DNA of 64,000 nucleotides from an uncultured Chitinophaga sp. (GCF_946479755.1 NZ_CAMLHC010000012.1:1-64000), one strand, 5' to 3'; counted from the stretch's first letter, positions 1-8,438 are shown. The notes: generated by a model from the sequence alone, not told the origin. A program made the numbers and translations.

Positions 1-328
1 GATAGGTATCGCGGTAATAGAGGTTTTTTGACGCAAAAAGCAGCTGCGGATTAAAACGGAGATCAAAATGCTCCGACAGGCGGGCATTGGCCAGTAATCC
101 GAGGTTGAACCCCATTGTTTTCAGGGGCTCCGCAATCATGGTCGAATCATCGGCCAGGAAGGCGGTAGCGTGTTTCAGTTTAAAAAAGGACTGGTTGGCA
201 GCCAGTGTAATGCCGAAATAATAGGGTTTTGCATCGTGGTCTATCATATTCAGGTTGGTCTGTGCGGTCGCCGGCAGCACAAACAGGATCAACAGGGATA
301 TCAGCGCGTAGCGCAGTAGATAGAACAT
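1..328 (-). CDS. porT: PorT-family outer membrane protein (partial, runs off left edge)
   Basis: Only the N-terminal part is in the window. Translation of the minus strand gives a signal peptide (a hydrophobic stretch ending PATAQ) followed by a beta-barrel-like segment with PYYFGITLAANQS and later FDLRFNPQLLF, which resembles PorT-family proteins of the Bacteroidota. PorT is an outer-membrane protein required for type IX secretion in Porphyromonas. The ATG at 328 overlaps the 3' end of ubiE by 28 bp. An in-frame ATG at 352 would add 8 residues, but the signal peptide looks more natural from 328. A ubiE-porT neighbourhood also occurs, to my recollection, in other Bacteroidota. The family call rests on motif memory, so a general outer-membrane beta-barrel protein is the alternative. 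Confidence 0.7.
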   Translation of the reverse strand, partial: MFYLLRYALISLLILFVLPATAQTNLNMIDHDAKPYYFGITLAANQSFFKLKHATAFLADDSTMIAEPLKTMGFNLGLLANARLSEHFDLRFNPQLLFASKNLYYRDTY

Positions 329-1047
329 ATGCCGAAAGTGAGCGTTTTGCATGTAACGGCCGGGAATCCTGTGTTAAGTAATATGGTTCGCATTTCTTCG
401 CCCTGCGGGAACACTTTCACGGATTCTGGCAGATAACTGTAGGCCGCTTTGCTTTTGGCTACAAATTTCCCGATCAGCGGTACGATAAGACGAAAATACG
501 AATTATATAATTGTTTAATGGGAAAAACTGTCGGGTTCGAAAATTCGAGAATCACCAGTTTTCCGCCTGGTTTCAGCACCCGGTACATTTCAGCCAACCC
601 TTTTTCGAGGTTTTCGAAATTACGGACGCCGAAGGCCACTGTTATGGCATCAAACGTCTTGTCCGCGAAACTTATTGTCTCACTATCGCCCAACTGCAGG
701 GTGATTTTATGCTCCAGCCCCAGTTTCTTGATTTTTTCCCGTCCGTGGGACAGCATGCCCTCGGAGATATCGATGCCGGTAATATGCTCGGGATGCAGCT
801 TTTTATTGGCCATCACCGCAAAATCACCGGTACCGGTGGCCACGTCCAGCATTTTTTTAGGTTGCAGGCTTTTCAGGTATTTCAGGGCTTTACGGCGCCA
901 GATCACATCAATACCCAGCGACATAAAATGGTTAAGGAAATCATACCGGTAGGCAATATCATCAAACATGGATGCTATCTGCTCCTTCTTGCTTAATTTT
1001 GACCCTTCAAAGGGTACGATCTTCTGGACGTGTGTATTCGCTGACAT
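301..1047 (-). CDS. ubiE: Demethylmenaquinone methyltransferase UbiE/MenG
   Basis: A 248-residue SAM-dependent methyltransferase that carries out the last step of menaquinone synthesis, C-methylation of demethylmenaquinone. Visible motifs are the family N-terminal segment MFDDIAYRYDFLNH (about 27-40), the SAM-binding glycine loop DVATGTGDF (68-76), the acidic residue of GIDISEGML (91-99), and VAFGVRNF (137-144), typical of UbiE/MenG. Length matches the family. With the nuo operon in this window, menaquinone is the likely electron acceptor of respiration. The gene is divergent from engB and overlaps porT at its 3' end. A promoter with both boxes lies so close upstream that the transcript may have almost no leader. 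Confidence 0.95.
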   Translation of the reverse strand: MSANTHVQKIVPFEGSKLSKKEQIASMFDDIAYRYDFLNHFMSLGIDVIWRRKALKYLKSLQPKKMLDVATGTGDFAVMANKKLHPEHITGIDISEGMLSHGREKIKKLGLEHKITLQLGDSETISFADKTFDAITVAFGVRNFENLEKGLAEMYRVLKPGGKLVILEFSNPTVFPIKQLYNSYFRLIVPLIGKFVAKSKAAYSYLPESVKVFPQGEEMRTILLNTGFPAVTCKTLTFGICSIYCATR

Positions 1048-1052
1048 GGCCG

Positions 1053-1081
1053 CAAAGTTAAGTCATCTGAAGGAATGCAAA
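1053..1081 (-). promoter_or_regulatory. Promoter of ubiE
   Basis: On the minus strand there is TTTG (1081-1078), a 17-bp spacer and TAACTTTG (1060-1053), which fits the Bacteroidota consensus TTTG/TAnnTTTG with a slightly short spacer. The start codon at 1047 lies only 5 bp beyond the -7 box, so transcription would begin at or beside the ATG. Confidence 0.5.
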
Positions 1082-1102
1082 CAGGAAGATGCGGGATTTT
1101 TA

Positions 1103-1729
1103 ATGGAACAAAACAATATCATGGTTATTAAATCTGCAGAATATCTGATCAGCAGCCCCGACTGGGAAAAATGCCCCACGCCGAACATGCCGGAATATGC
1201 TTTCATCGGCCGGTCCAATGTGGGAAAGTCCTCGCTGATCAATATACTGGCCAACAATGAAAAACTGGCCAAAACATCCGGTACGCCCGGAAAAACGGTG
1301 ATGATCAACCATTTTATCGTCAACAAAGAGTGGTACCTGGTGGATCTGCCCGGATACGGTTTCGCTAAGAGAAGCATGTCGCAGCGTAAACAATGGGAGC
1401 GGATGATTGAAGATTACCTGCGCAAAAGGACCAACCTGGTCACTATCTTCGTGCTGATCGACAGCCGCCACAGTCCGCAGAAAATCGACATTGATTTTAT
1501 CAACCAGCTGGGAGAATGGAATGTACCCTTCAGTCTCGTGTTCACCAAAGCAGACAAGAGCACACAGGCGGAAGTAAGCCGCAACGTGAAATCATTCCTG
1601 AATAAAATGCGGGAAAGCTGGGAGTTTCTGCCGCCTCACTTCGTCACTTCCACTGTTAAAAAATCCGGCCGGGATGCTATTCTCGGGTATATTGAAGAGT
1701 TAAACGCGCAATTCAGGGCGATCGCTTGA
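1103..1729 (+). CDS. engB: Ribosome biogenesis GTPase EngB (YihA/YsxC)
   Basis: TRAFAC-class GTPase needed for assembly of the large ribosomal subunit. From the ATG at 1103 (208 residues) the GTP-binding motifs are in order: G1 GRSNVGKSS (36-44), G2 TPGKT (61-65), G3 DLPGYG (81-86) and G4 TKAD (148-151). Length is normal for EngB. The reading frame stays open upstream to 968 inside ubiE, but those codons are not family-like. ATG 1103 or ATG 1121 (giving MVIKSAEY) is the likely start. The gene is divergent from ubiE and single. Confidence 0.93.
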   Translation: MEQNNIMVIKSAEYLISSPDWEKCPTPNMPEYAFIGRSNVGKSSLINILANNEKLAKTSGTPGKTVMINHFIVNKEWYLVDLPGYGFAKRSMSQRKQWERMIEDYLRKRTNLVTIFVLIDSRHSPQKIDIDFINQLGEWNVPFSLVFTKADKSTQAEVSRNVKSFLNKMRESWEFLPPHFVTSTVKKSGRDAILGYIEELNAQFRAIA

Positions 1730-1911
1730 ACAGCACAACAACCGATCATTCCGGGTCAGACGTTTATGCCATAACGTTAGGCTTAAGGAGAACGATGGGT
1801 TGGAAAACAGCGCACTAAAAACGGTTGGGTTAGGGGGAGACAATCACCTGACGTGCGGGACACATCAAAATTTGAGGCAGATACAATTTACTTTCAGGAG
1901 GAGGGCCTTGC

Positions 1912-2385
1912 TTAATTTACAATTTTATTGGCGCAGCTGCTGCTGGCGAAGGCCTCCGGCTTTGCTTTGAAGGCGAAGCCCATACCAAGGATATAACCCA
2001 TCGCTTCCCGGAGGGCCAGGTTGCTTTTGAACTGTGGATTGGTATTGATATCGGCGTGCACTTCCATGTCTACGTCATATTCAGTAAACAGGTCGCACAG
2101 TTCATACGCAATCTCAATACTTTTGGCCACTTCCACCAGCATACGCTCCTTGATGGAATAACAATCCTTGGTTTTTTCATTGTGGATAAACATAAATCCG
2201 CCATGACCTTCCCGCAGGAAGACAATCACCGTAGCGAATTCAGTATCCAGTCCTTTTACCTGGGAATCCGTGCCTATGCATACTTTCAGGCGATAACCCC
2301 GGGCGGTTTCCCGGATGATGGCCTGCCGCACTTCTTCCTTGACCGGAAGGTGGATAACCTCTCCATTAAATCTTCTCCATTGCAT
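1912..2385 (-). CDS. YkuK-family RNase H-like protein
   Basis: A 157-residue protein resembling the YkuK (DUF458) family, which has a ribonuclease H-like fold. Visible are VCIGTDSQVKG (about 35-45), with an acidic residue at the end of the first strand, an acidic segment EVHADINTNP near 110-120, and a glycine-rich end YILGMGFAFKAKPEA. The biochemical role of the family is poorly known; B. subtilis YkuK is the reference. The gene stands alone. The 182 bp between engB and this gene, and the 212 bp upstream of it, show no gene or clear regulatory site. Confidence 0.75.
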   Translation of the reverse strand: MQWRRFNGEVIHLPVKEEVRQAIIRETARGYRLKVCIGTDSQVKGLDTEFATVIVFLREGHGGFMFIHNEKTKDCYSIKERMLVEVAKSIEIAYELCDLFTEYDVDMEVHADINTNPQFKSNLALREAMGYILGMGFAFKAKPEAFASSSCANKIVN

Positions 2386-2597
2386 AAAATATATATTAAA
2401 GGGTGAACATGCAACTGTGTCAGATAGGATATTGCCAGCCAGATGAAGTTAATGCCAAGCTATTTGGGTCAACAAGATGGAATCAGTCCATTGGGGGTTA
2501 AACGGCTAATATATATTTATCGAATATACGAAAAGCTGCCAGTTATTTGCTAACAGCTTTCCATTATATTTTTTTTCGGGAGATGTGTGCCTGCGGC

Positions 2598-2975
2598 TTA
2601 ATACTGTCCGGTGCTCAACAACACAAGGGTGCAGGCTTCCTGCGGTTTGATATCATGTTGCCGCGCCAGCTCCTCCAGTTCATCGTTTTCGGTTCCGGGA
2701 TTAAATATAATGCGCCGGGGCCGCAGCTGCAGGATATAGTCATAATATTCCTTCTGCAGGAGCGGGTTCATGTACAAGGTCACGGTGTCTACATTCTCTA
2801 GTGGAGGGTGTGCTGTGATGACAGGCACTTCTCCGATGGTGGCGGCTCTTTTACCGATAGCGACCACCGGGTGACCATGAGCGGTCAGCCGGTTCACCGC
2901 CAGGTAGCTGTATCGTTCCGGGTTGGGCGATGCGCCCAGCACGACGGTCAGTTTCTTATCGTTGGTGGTTTCCAT
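2598..2975 (-). CDS. CoA-binding domain protein (YccU-like)
   Basis: A 125-residue single-domain protein of the small CoA-binding Rossmann family related to YccU and to the CoA-binding domain of succinyl-CoA synthetase. It shows VVLGASPNPERYSY (about 11-24), the nucleotide-binding loop, then HPVVAIGKRA and IIFNPGTEN, which match family positions where CoA or a nucleotide lies. It ends 18 bp before the start of the downstream-numbered epimerase gene on the same strand, so the two are probably cotranscribed. The substrate is unknown. Confidence 0.82.
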   Translation of the reverse strand: METTNDKKLTVVLGASPNPERYSYLAVNRLTAHGHPVVAIGKRAATIGEVPVITAHPPLENVDTVTLYMNPLLQKEYYDYILQLRPRRIIFNPGTENDELEELARQHDIKPQEACTLVLLSTGQY

Positions 2976-2993
2976 ATACCTAAGGTACGAATT

Positions 2994-3941
2994 TCAAAAC
3001 AAGTGGTAAGCGCTTCGGGGCATATGGGCCAGGATGTCGGGGAAGGCCGCTTCCAGGACGGGATACTGAAAAACAAAGCCTTCCTGCAGGGCACGGGTGG
3101 GCAGCACCCACCTGCTTTTGAGTAATAGCTCTGTTTCCGTGCCGATGAGCGCAGCGCCGATGCTCAGCAGTGGCGCGGGCGCCGGCAGCCCAAACAGATG
3201 GCCGGCCGTTTTACGGAGCAATCGCATGAAAGTGCGGTTAGGCACCGGGTGAGGAGCAGTGCAGTTATATACGCCGCTGGTGCTGTCATTATCGTACAAC
3301 CAGCGGATCATGCGGCATACATCGTTGATATGCACCCAGGTAAACATTTGCCGGCCGCTGCCCTGATAGCCGCCCAGCCCGAATTTCACGAGATTCAGGT
3401 AGGGGTGCATCACACCGCCGGGCTGCCATCCCAAGGTAACGCCTATACGCAGAATGACTTTCCGTGTATGCGGCAGCGTTACCTCGTTAAAGGCTGCTTC
3501 CCAGCGCTTGCATACCTGCACGGAAAAGTCATTGGCTATTTCCCCGGTGAATTCGTCCATCGGACGGTCTTCTGCGTGACGGTAAATGGTGGCGCTGGCC
3601 GCGTTGACCCACAGCCGCGGCGGATTCTCCAGCGTTTGTATCACTTCGCCCAAAATACGGGTGGCGTCTGTGCGGCTGTTAAAGATGGCCTCCCGGTTGG
3701 TGTCATTGTAACGGCAGTTCACGCTCTTGCCGGTCAGGTTGATCAGCAGATCAGCGCCTTCCAGGGCAGTGGCCCAGTCGTCCCGGGTGCGGCCGTCCCA
3801 TGCCAGGTACTGTACCCGCCCGCTGGCAGGCTGCGGCCGGCGCGTCAGAATCACGATGTCGTTGTCTGCTCCAAAATACTCCACAAGGCCCTGCCCGATG
3901 AAACCCGTGCCGCCGGCTATGATGATGCGCTTGTTTTTCAT
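2994..3941 (-). CDS. TIGR01777-family NAD-dependent epimerase (copy 1)
   Basis: A 315-residue extended short-chain dehydrogenase of the TIGR01777 / YfcH group (epimerase domain plus C-terminal DUF1731). The NAD-binding loop GGTGFIGQG is at residues 10-18, followed by LINLTGKSV, where the second glycine-rich strand lies, and a C-terminal segment like DUF1731 (TETELLLKSRWVLP). Related members are linked to cell-division inhibition or sugar metabolism, but the substrate is not known. A second member of the same family is encoded at 44137-45048. It probably forms a transcription unit with the CoA-binding protein that follows it. Confidence 0.88.
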   Translation of the reverse strand: MKNKRIIIAGGTGFIGQGLVEYFGADNDIVILTRRPQPASGRVQYLAWDGRTRDDWATALEGADLLINLTGKSVNCRYNDTNREAIFNSRTDATRILGEVIQTLENPPRLWVNAASATIYRHAEDRPMDEFTGEIANDFSVQVCKRWEAAFNEVTLPHTRKVILRIGVTLGWQPGGVMHPYLNLVKFGLGGYQGSGRQMFTWVHINDVCRMIRWLYDNDSTSGVYNCTAPHPVPNRTFMRLLRKTAGHLFGLPAPAPLLSIGAALIGTETELLLKSRWVLPTRALQEGFVFQYPVLEAAFPDILAHMPRSAYHLF

Positions 3942-4005
3942 TTTTTATTATTTTATAGTTCAGAACTTTCAGTAAATATTGAAATATAATGGCAAAAAAA
4001 TAAGC

Positions 4006-4512
4006 CTACTTGATAAGCTTAAGCAGGCTGCTGTAAAACCAGTTCTCTTCCGATTTAATGAAAGCACTAATGGTTTTATCGGTTTGCTGGGCAAACTTGT
4101 TGATATTGGAAATGGAATCCTTGAAGGCTTTCAGCTCCCTGTCTTTTGGATCGCCCTCGGCCTGTTGCAGCTGCATCAGTACTTTCATGATAGGGTCCAG
4201 CTCCCGCTTTTTCCTTTCCCGGGCAATATAAGTGGCCACTTTCCAGATATCTTTTTCCGCTACAAAGAACTCCTTGCGCTCCCCCGGGATCAGTACACGC
4301 TCCACCAACCCCCAGTTGATCAGCTCCCGCACGTTCATATTGGTATTACCACGGGAAATATTCAGCTCCGCCATAATATCATCGGCACTCAACGGGTCAG
4401 GCATCACCAGCAATAACGCATGGATCTGGGCCATAGTGCGGTTGATACCCCATTGTGCTCCCAGTGATCCCCAGGTTTGAATAAACTGCGCTTTTGCATC
4501 CACTAAATTCAT
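4006..4512 (-). CDS. GbsR/MarR-family transcriptional regulator
   Basis: A 168-residue winged-helix regulator related to GbsR, the choline/glycine-betaine repressor. The N-terminal half holds the family segment WGINRTMAQIHALL (about 21-34). The recognition helix is in ADDIMAELNISRGNTNMNVRELINWGLVE (given by position, about 43-71), followed by the wing RVLIPGERKEFF. A C-terminal helical part (95-168) would serve dimerisation. It lies alone between the TIGR01777 epimerase and pdhC on the same strand. Its own promoter carries a near-palindrome, so it is probably autoregulated. The inducer is unknown. Confidence 0.88.
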   Translation of the reverse strand: MNLVDAKAQFIQTWGSLGAQWGINRTMAQIHALLLVMPDPLSADDIMAELNISRGNTNMNVRELINWGLVERVLIPGERKEFFVAEKDIWKVATYIARERKKRELDPIMKVLMQLQQAEGDPKDRELKAFKDSISNINKFAQQTDKTISAFIKSEENWFYSSLLKLIK

Positions 4513-4535
4513 GTAGGTTCTGATTTGTTGTGCCT

Positions 4536-4566
4536 CAAAAATACACCAAGTTTTTGAACTTTCAAA
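4536..4566 (-). promoter_or_regulatory. Promoter of gbsR-like gene with embedded operator-like palindrome
   Basis: On the minus strand TTTG (4566-4563), a spacer of exactly 19 bp and TATTTTTG (4543-4536) match the Bacteroidota promoter consensus. The start codon is at 4512, leaving a leader of about 18 nt. A 16-bp near-palindrome, TTTTGAACTTTCAAAA (4552-4567, 14 of 16 positions symmetric), covers the -33 box and part of the spacer. This is where a repressor operator would sit, and the obvious candidate ligand protein is the GbsR-type regulator itself. Confidence 0.6.
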
Positions 4567-4611
4567 AGTTTATGAAACAAAATGTGTGGGGTGGGAAGTC
4601 CTGGCTCCAAA

Positions 4612-4643
4612 AAAACAAAGACCGAAGCATTCGCTCCGGTCTT
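4612..4643 (-). terminator. Terminator of pdhC
   Basis: Inverted arms at 4618-4628 and 4633-4643 form an 11-bp stem (one wobble position) with a 4-nt loop. On the minus strand it is followed by a T-rich run, 36 bp past the pdhC stop codon. Confidence 0.7.
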
Positions 4644-4679
4644 CATTTATATTCATAATAAACAAGTTCGTATCAGGAA

Positions 4680-6311
4680 CTACACCAGCATGGTTACCGG
4701 ATTTTCCAGGTAAGTCTTCAGGGTAGCCAGGAAACGGGCGCCTACGGCTCCATCCACGCTTCTGTGGTCGCAGCTGAGGGTCAGTTTCATGATATTGGCG
4801 ATTTTCACCTGGCCTTTTTCAACGATAGCGGTTTCTTTAATGCCACCTACAGCGAGGATAGCAGAATCCGGCGGGTTGATGATAGCGGTGAACTCGTCGA
4901 TGCCCAGCATACCCAGGTTGGAAACGGTGAAGGTGTTACCGCTGAAGTCCTGTGGTTGCAGTTTTTTGTTTTTGGCTTTGTCGTACAGGCCTTTGGCTTC
5001 ACCGGCGATCTGGCTCAGTGATTTCTGGTCTGCAAAACGGATCACCGGTACAATCAGGCCGTCTTCGATGGCTACAGCGGAACCGATATGTACGTGCTGG
5101 TTGTGACGAATAAAGTCGCCCATCCAGCTGCTGTTCACATCCGGATGCTGACGCAGTGCCAGGGCGCAGGCCTTGATCACCATGTCGTTGAAGGAGATTT
5201 TCACCGGAGACATCTCGTTAATCGCTTTACGGGCGTCCATGGCTTTATCCATGTTCACATCTATCTTCAGGTAGAAGTGAGGCGCAGTGAATTTGCTTTC
5301 GCTCAGGCGTTTGGCGATCACCTTACGCATCTGGGAGAGCGGTGTATCGGTGTAACCTTCCTGGCCGGCAGGTACGAAAGCAGGTGCGGACGGAGCAGCG
5401 GCGCCGGTTTTGGCAGCAGGAGCAGCAGCCGGTACGAAGTTGTCCACATCTTTTTTCACGATACGGCCGTTGTCGCCGGAACCGGCAACCTGGCTGATAT
5501 CAATTCCTTTTTCGGCAGCCAGTTTACGTGCCAGCGGAGACGCTTTCACGCGGCCGTCGGTAGAAGTGGCCGCAGCAGGTGCTTCGGCAGGTGCAGCAGC
5601 ACTGGTGGCAGCGGGAGCAGCGGCTTCAGCCGGAGCTGCTTTGGCAGGAGCAGCATTCTCGGCCGCCAGGATCGCGTCCACGTTAGTGCCCGCTTTACCC
5701 ACGATGGCGATAATGCCGTTTACCTTAGCGGCTTCCCCTTCTTTTACGCCAACATACAGCAGTGTACCGTCCGCATAACCCACCACTTCCATGGTAGCCT
5801 TGTCAGTTTCTACTTCTGCCAGTACATCGTCGCTTTTTACTACGTCGCCTACTTTTTTATTCCAGGCAACTATCTTTCCTTCTGTCATCGTATCGCTCAG
5901 CAGCGGCATACGGATAACAGACGCATTTTTCAGTGCTTCTTTTAATGCAGCATCATCAGCAGCAGGCGCGGCGGCGGCCGGTGCAGCTTGTGGTGCCGGT
6001 GCAGCGGCTTGCTGGGCAGGTGCCGCAGCTGTATCGCCGGAATTCCCTTCCAGCAAAGGCTTATAATCTTCGCCTGGTTTACCAACAATGGCGATAATAC
6101 CATTCACTTTGGCTGCCTTGCCTTTTTCCACACCAATGTACAGTAACGTGCCCTCTACGTAGCCTATTACTTCCATCGTCGCCTTGTCCGTCTCCACTTC
6201 AGCAATAACATCGTCTGCCTTTACTTGATCGCCCACCTTTTTATGCCATTCCGCAATCACCCCTTCCGTCATCGTATCACTCAGGAGGGGCATTCTGATA
6301 ACTTCTGCCAT
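4680..6311 (-). CDS. pdhC: Pyruvate dehydrogenase E2, dihydrolipoyl acetyltransferase
   Basis: A 543-residue E2 component that transfers acetyl groups from lipoyl-lysine to CoA in the cytosolic pyruvate dehydrogenase complex. It has two N-terminal lipoyl domains, each with the ETDKATMEV signature (lysines about 43 and 171), Ala/Pro-rich swinging linkers, a peripheral subunit-binding domain (about 255-292, with ASPLARKLAAEKGID and GRIVKKDV), and a C-terminal catalytic domain ending in DHRSVDGAVGA, which holds the active-site His and Asp. A branched-chain E2 is less likely given the double lipoyl layout. E1 and E3 genes are not in the window. The promoter contains a perfect palindrome. Confidence 0.93.
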   Translation of the reverse strand: MAEVIRMPLLSDTMTEGVIAEWHKKVGDQVKADDVIAEVETDKATMEVIGYVEGTLLYIGVEKGKAAKVNGIIAIVGKPGEDYKPLLEGNSGDTAAAPAQQAAAPAPQAAPAAAAPAADDAALKEALKNASVIRMPLLSDTMTEGKIVAWNKKVGDVVKSDDVLAEVETDKATMEVVGYADGTLLYVGVKEGEAAKVNGIIAIVGKAGTNVDAILAAENAAPAKAAPAEAAAPAATSAAAPAEAPAAATSTDGRVKASPLARKLAAEKGIDISQVAGSGDNGRIVKKDVDNFVPAAAPAAKTGAAAPSAPAFVPAGQEGYTDTPLSQMRKVIAKRLSESKFTAPHFYLKIDVNMDKAMDARKAINEMSPVKISFNDMVIKACALALRQHPDVNSSWMGDFIRHNQHVHIGSAVAIEDGLIVPVIRFADQKSLSQIAGEAKGLYDKAKNKKLQPQDFSGNTFTVSNLGMLGIDEFTAIINPPDSAILAVGGIKETAIVEKGQVKIANIMKLTLSCDHRSVDGAVGARFLATLKTYLENPVTMLV

Positions 6312-6333
6312 AGTGTTTATTAAAAATTTTGCT

Positions 6334-6365
6334 CAAACCTACATGTTTTTGCGCAAAAACGCAAA
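6334..6365 (-). promoter_or_regulatory. Promoter of pdhC with perfect 16-bp palindrome in the spacer
   Basis: On the minus strand TTTG (6365-6362), a 20-bp spacer and TAGGTTTG (6341-6334) form a near-consensus Bacteroidota promoter, 22 bp before the pdhC start codon. The spacer holds GTTTTTGCGCAAAAAC (6345-6360), a perfect inverted repeat. A protein bound there would block RNA polymerase, so a repressor of pdhC is inferred; none is identified. Confidence 0.6.
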
Positions 6366-6428
6366 GAAGGAATGCTAATCGGTTTAAAAATGTCTAATGA
6401 TCGTTAAGATATAATAAGTGAAACTCAA

Positions 6429-8438
6429 TTAAAAATCAAGCTCCATATTAAGCCGGTCTTTTAACTCTTTTACCAGCGGATATTTCTCTGCCATATGCTG
6501 GAATTGTTCCCTGCTGGAAAGCGGCGCCGGTCCCAGGTCCTGTACCTGCTGGGTCTCGTCCAGCTGAAGGGTCAGCACCAGGGTCGGATTATTGAATTTC
6601 TGCTTGAAAAACTCGGAAATCGCCATTTTCTCCTCTTCCATGAACCGGTGCTGCACAATGTTGCGGCTTACGATACCGATTTCGGTAGCGCCCAGCAATT
6701 TCAGTACGGCCAGCGCCAGGTTACTCACCACGGTCATCTTGTTGGCCTGGCGGAACCGGTCAATGAACTCCTCCCAATACACTTCCAGGGCGCCGGCTGT
6801 CAGCGGAATGCTCTCTATCTGCGCACTGGTCTGCTGTTTGGCGGCCAGCGCTTCTTTCATCGCTGCCAGTCCGGTGAGCTTACTGGCCGGCGCAGCTGGC
6901 TTAGCTGCAGCGGTGGCGGTGCCGGCTTGACTGCCACTGGCATAAGCTGTGGTTTGTGCGGCAGGCGTGGCCACAGGTGCGGTACCAGCGGCTGCGGGAG
7001 CAGGGCGGGCAGGTGCGGCCGGAGTATGGGCGATGGGAGTACTGCTGGTGGAAGCCCCGTTGGCGGGATGCCCCGCCGGCGCTCCGGTGTTCATACCGGC
7101 AGCGGCAGGACTGGCGGTCTGGCCTGCGGCCGGTGGCGCCTGTGTCTGGGCAGCGGCTGCAGGCGTACTGTCTACGGTCAACCGCGCTGTTTCTGGCGAT
7201 TGTGCCGCTATACTCGCGGTGGTGGCTGGTTTGGCCGCAGCGGGCTGCGGGCCCGGGGCCCTTAACCGCTGTGGCGGCGTACCGTCAGCTACTAACTTTT
7301 TTTTTAAGACCTCTCCGTTATTGTCATCACTCACCAGGCTCACAGCCTGCTGCAGGTAACAAAGCTTGATCAGCGCCATCTCCACATGCAGGCGCTTGTT
7401 GCGGGCCAACCGGTAGTTGATCTCCGTATCATTGAGCAGGTGAAGGGCGGTAATCAGGTAAGCCGGACTGATTTTACCGGATAACTGTTTATAACGGTCT
7501 CTCAGATTGCCGGACACTTCTACCAGGTGAAAAGCTTTCTCGTCCTTACTGAGCAACAGGTTGCGCAGGAATTCGGCCCAGCCGTTCAAAAAGTTGTCCC
7601 CTTCAAACCCTTTCTGTAAAATTTCATCAAATATTAACAGGGCTGTGGACACGTCCTGCTGTAACACGGTGTCCATGATCCGGAAGAAATAATCGTAATC
7701 CAGGATGTTCAGGTGCTCCAGCGTATTCTGATAGGTAAGATGCCCGCTGGTAAAGCTCACGATCTTGTCCAGCGTGCTCAGCGAGTCGCGCATACAGCCG
7801 TCCGTCTTCTGGGCTACCAGGTGAAGGGCGTCGGCATCTGCCTGGATATGCTCTTTCTCACAGATCTCTTTCAGGTGGTCTACCGTATCCTGTATGGTAA
7901 TACGCTTGAAGTCAAATATCTGGCACCGGCTGAGGATCGTCGGTAATATCTTGTGTTTCTCCGTGGTAGCCAGGATAAAGATCGCATAGGAAGGCGGCTC
8001 CTCCAGCGTTTTCAGGAACGCATTGAAGGCAGAGGAACTCAGCATGTGCACCTCATCTATAATATAGATCTTGTATTTGCCGGCCTGTGGCGAAAAACGT
8101 ACCTGCTCCACCAGCGTCCGGATATCGTCTACCGAGTTGTTGGAAGCGGCATCCAGCTCATGAATGTTGAAGGAACTGCCTTCGTTGAAGGATTTACAGG
8201 AATGACATTCGTTACAGGCTTCCCCATCAGGCTGGAGGTTCTCACAGTTAATGGTTTTAGCCAGAATACGGGCACAGGTGGTTTTCCCTACTCCGCGTGG
8301 CCCGCAGAACAGGAAAGCGTGCGCCAGCTGATTATTGCGGATGGCATTCTTGAGCGTGGTGGTAATATGTGCTTGTCCTACAACTGTTGAAAAGTTCTGT
8401 GGACGGTATTTACGGGCTGAAACGATAAAATTCTCCAT
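6429..8438 (-). CDS. dnaX: DNA polymerase III subunit gamma/tau
   Basis: A 669-residue clamp-loader ATPase. The N-terminal AAA+ module shows the P-loop GPRGVGKT (46-53), four zinc-binding cysteines (C65, C75, C78, C81), the Walker B region IIDEVHML and sensor 1 LATTEKHKI. Domain III is followed by a long Ala/Pro/Thr-rich linker (about 400-530) and a C-terminal tau-like domain. Directly after domain III the mRNA has a run of nine A residues (codons 378-381, genomic 7305-7297). A one-base slip in either direction meets a stop within a few codons, which would give a short gamma form. The gene is single, with 82 bp to the M48-like gene on the same strand. Confidence 0.96.
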   Translation of the reverse strand: MENFIVSARKYRPQNFSTVVGQAHITTTLKNAIRNNQLAHAFLFCGPRGVGKTTCARILAKTINCENLQPDGEACNECHSCKSFNEGSSFNIHELDAASNNSVDDIRTLVEQVRFSPQAGKYKIYIIDEVHMLSSSAFNAFLKTLEEPPSYAIFILATTEKHKILPTILSRCQIFDFKRITIQDTVDHLKEICEKEHIQADADALHLVAQKTDGCMRDSLSTLDKIVSFTSGHLTYQNTLEHLNILDYDYFFRIMDTVLQQDVSTALLIFDEILQKGFEGDNFLNGWAEFLRNLLLSKDEKAFHLVEVSGNLRDRYKQLSGKISPAYLITALHLLNDTEINYRLARNKRLHVEMALIKLCYLQQAVSLVSDDNNGEVLKKKLVADGTPPQRLRAPGPQPAAAKPATTASIAAQSPETARLTVDSTPAAAAQTQAPPAAGQTASPAAAGMNTGAPAGHPANGASTSSTPIAHTPAAPARPAPAAAGTAPVATPAAQTTAYASGSQAGTATAAAKPAAPASKLTGLAAMKEALAAKQQTSAQIESIPLTAGALEVYWEEFIDRFRQANKMTVVSNLALAVLKLLGATEIGIVSRNIVQHRFMEEEKMAISEFFKQKFNNPTLVLTLQLDETQQVQDLGPAPLSSREQFQHMAEKYPLVKELKDRLNMELDF

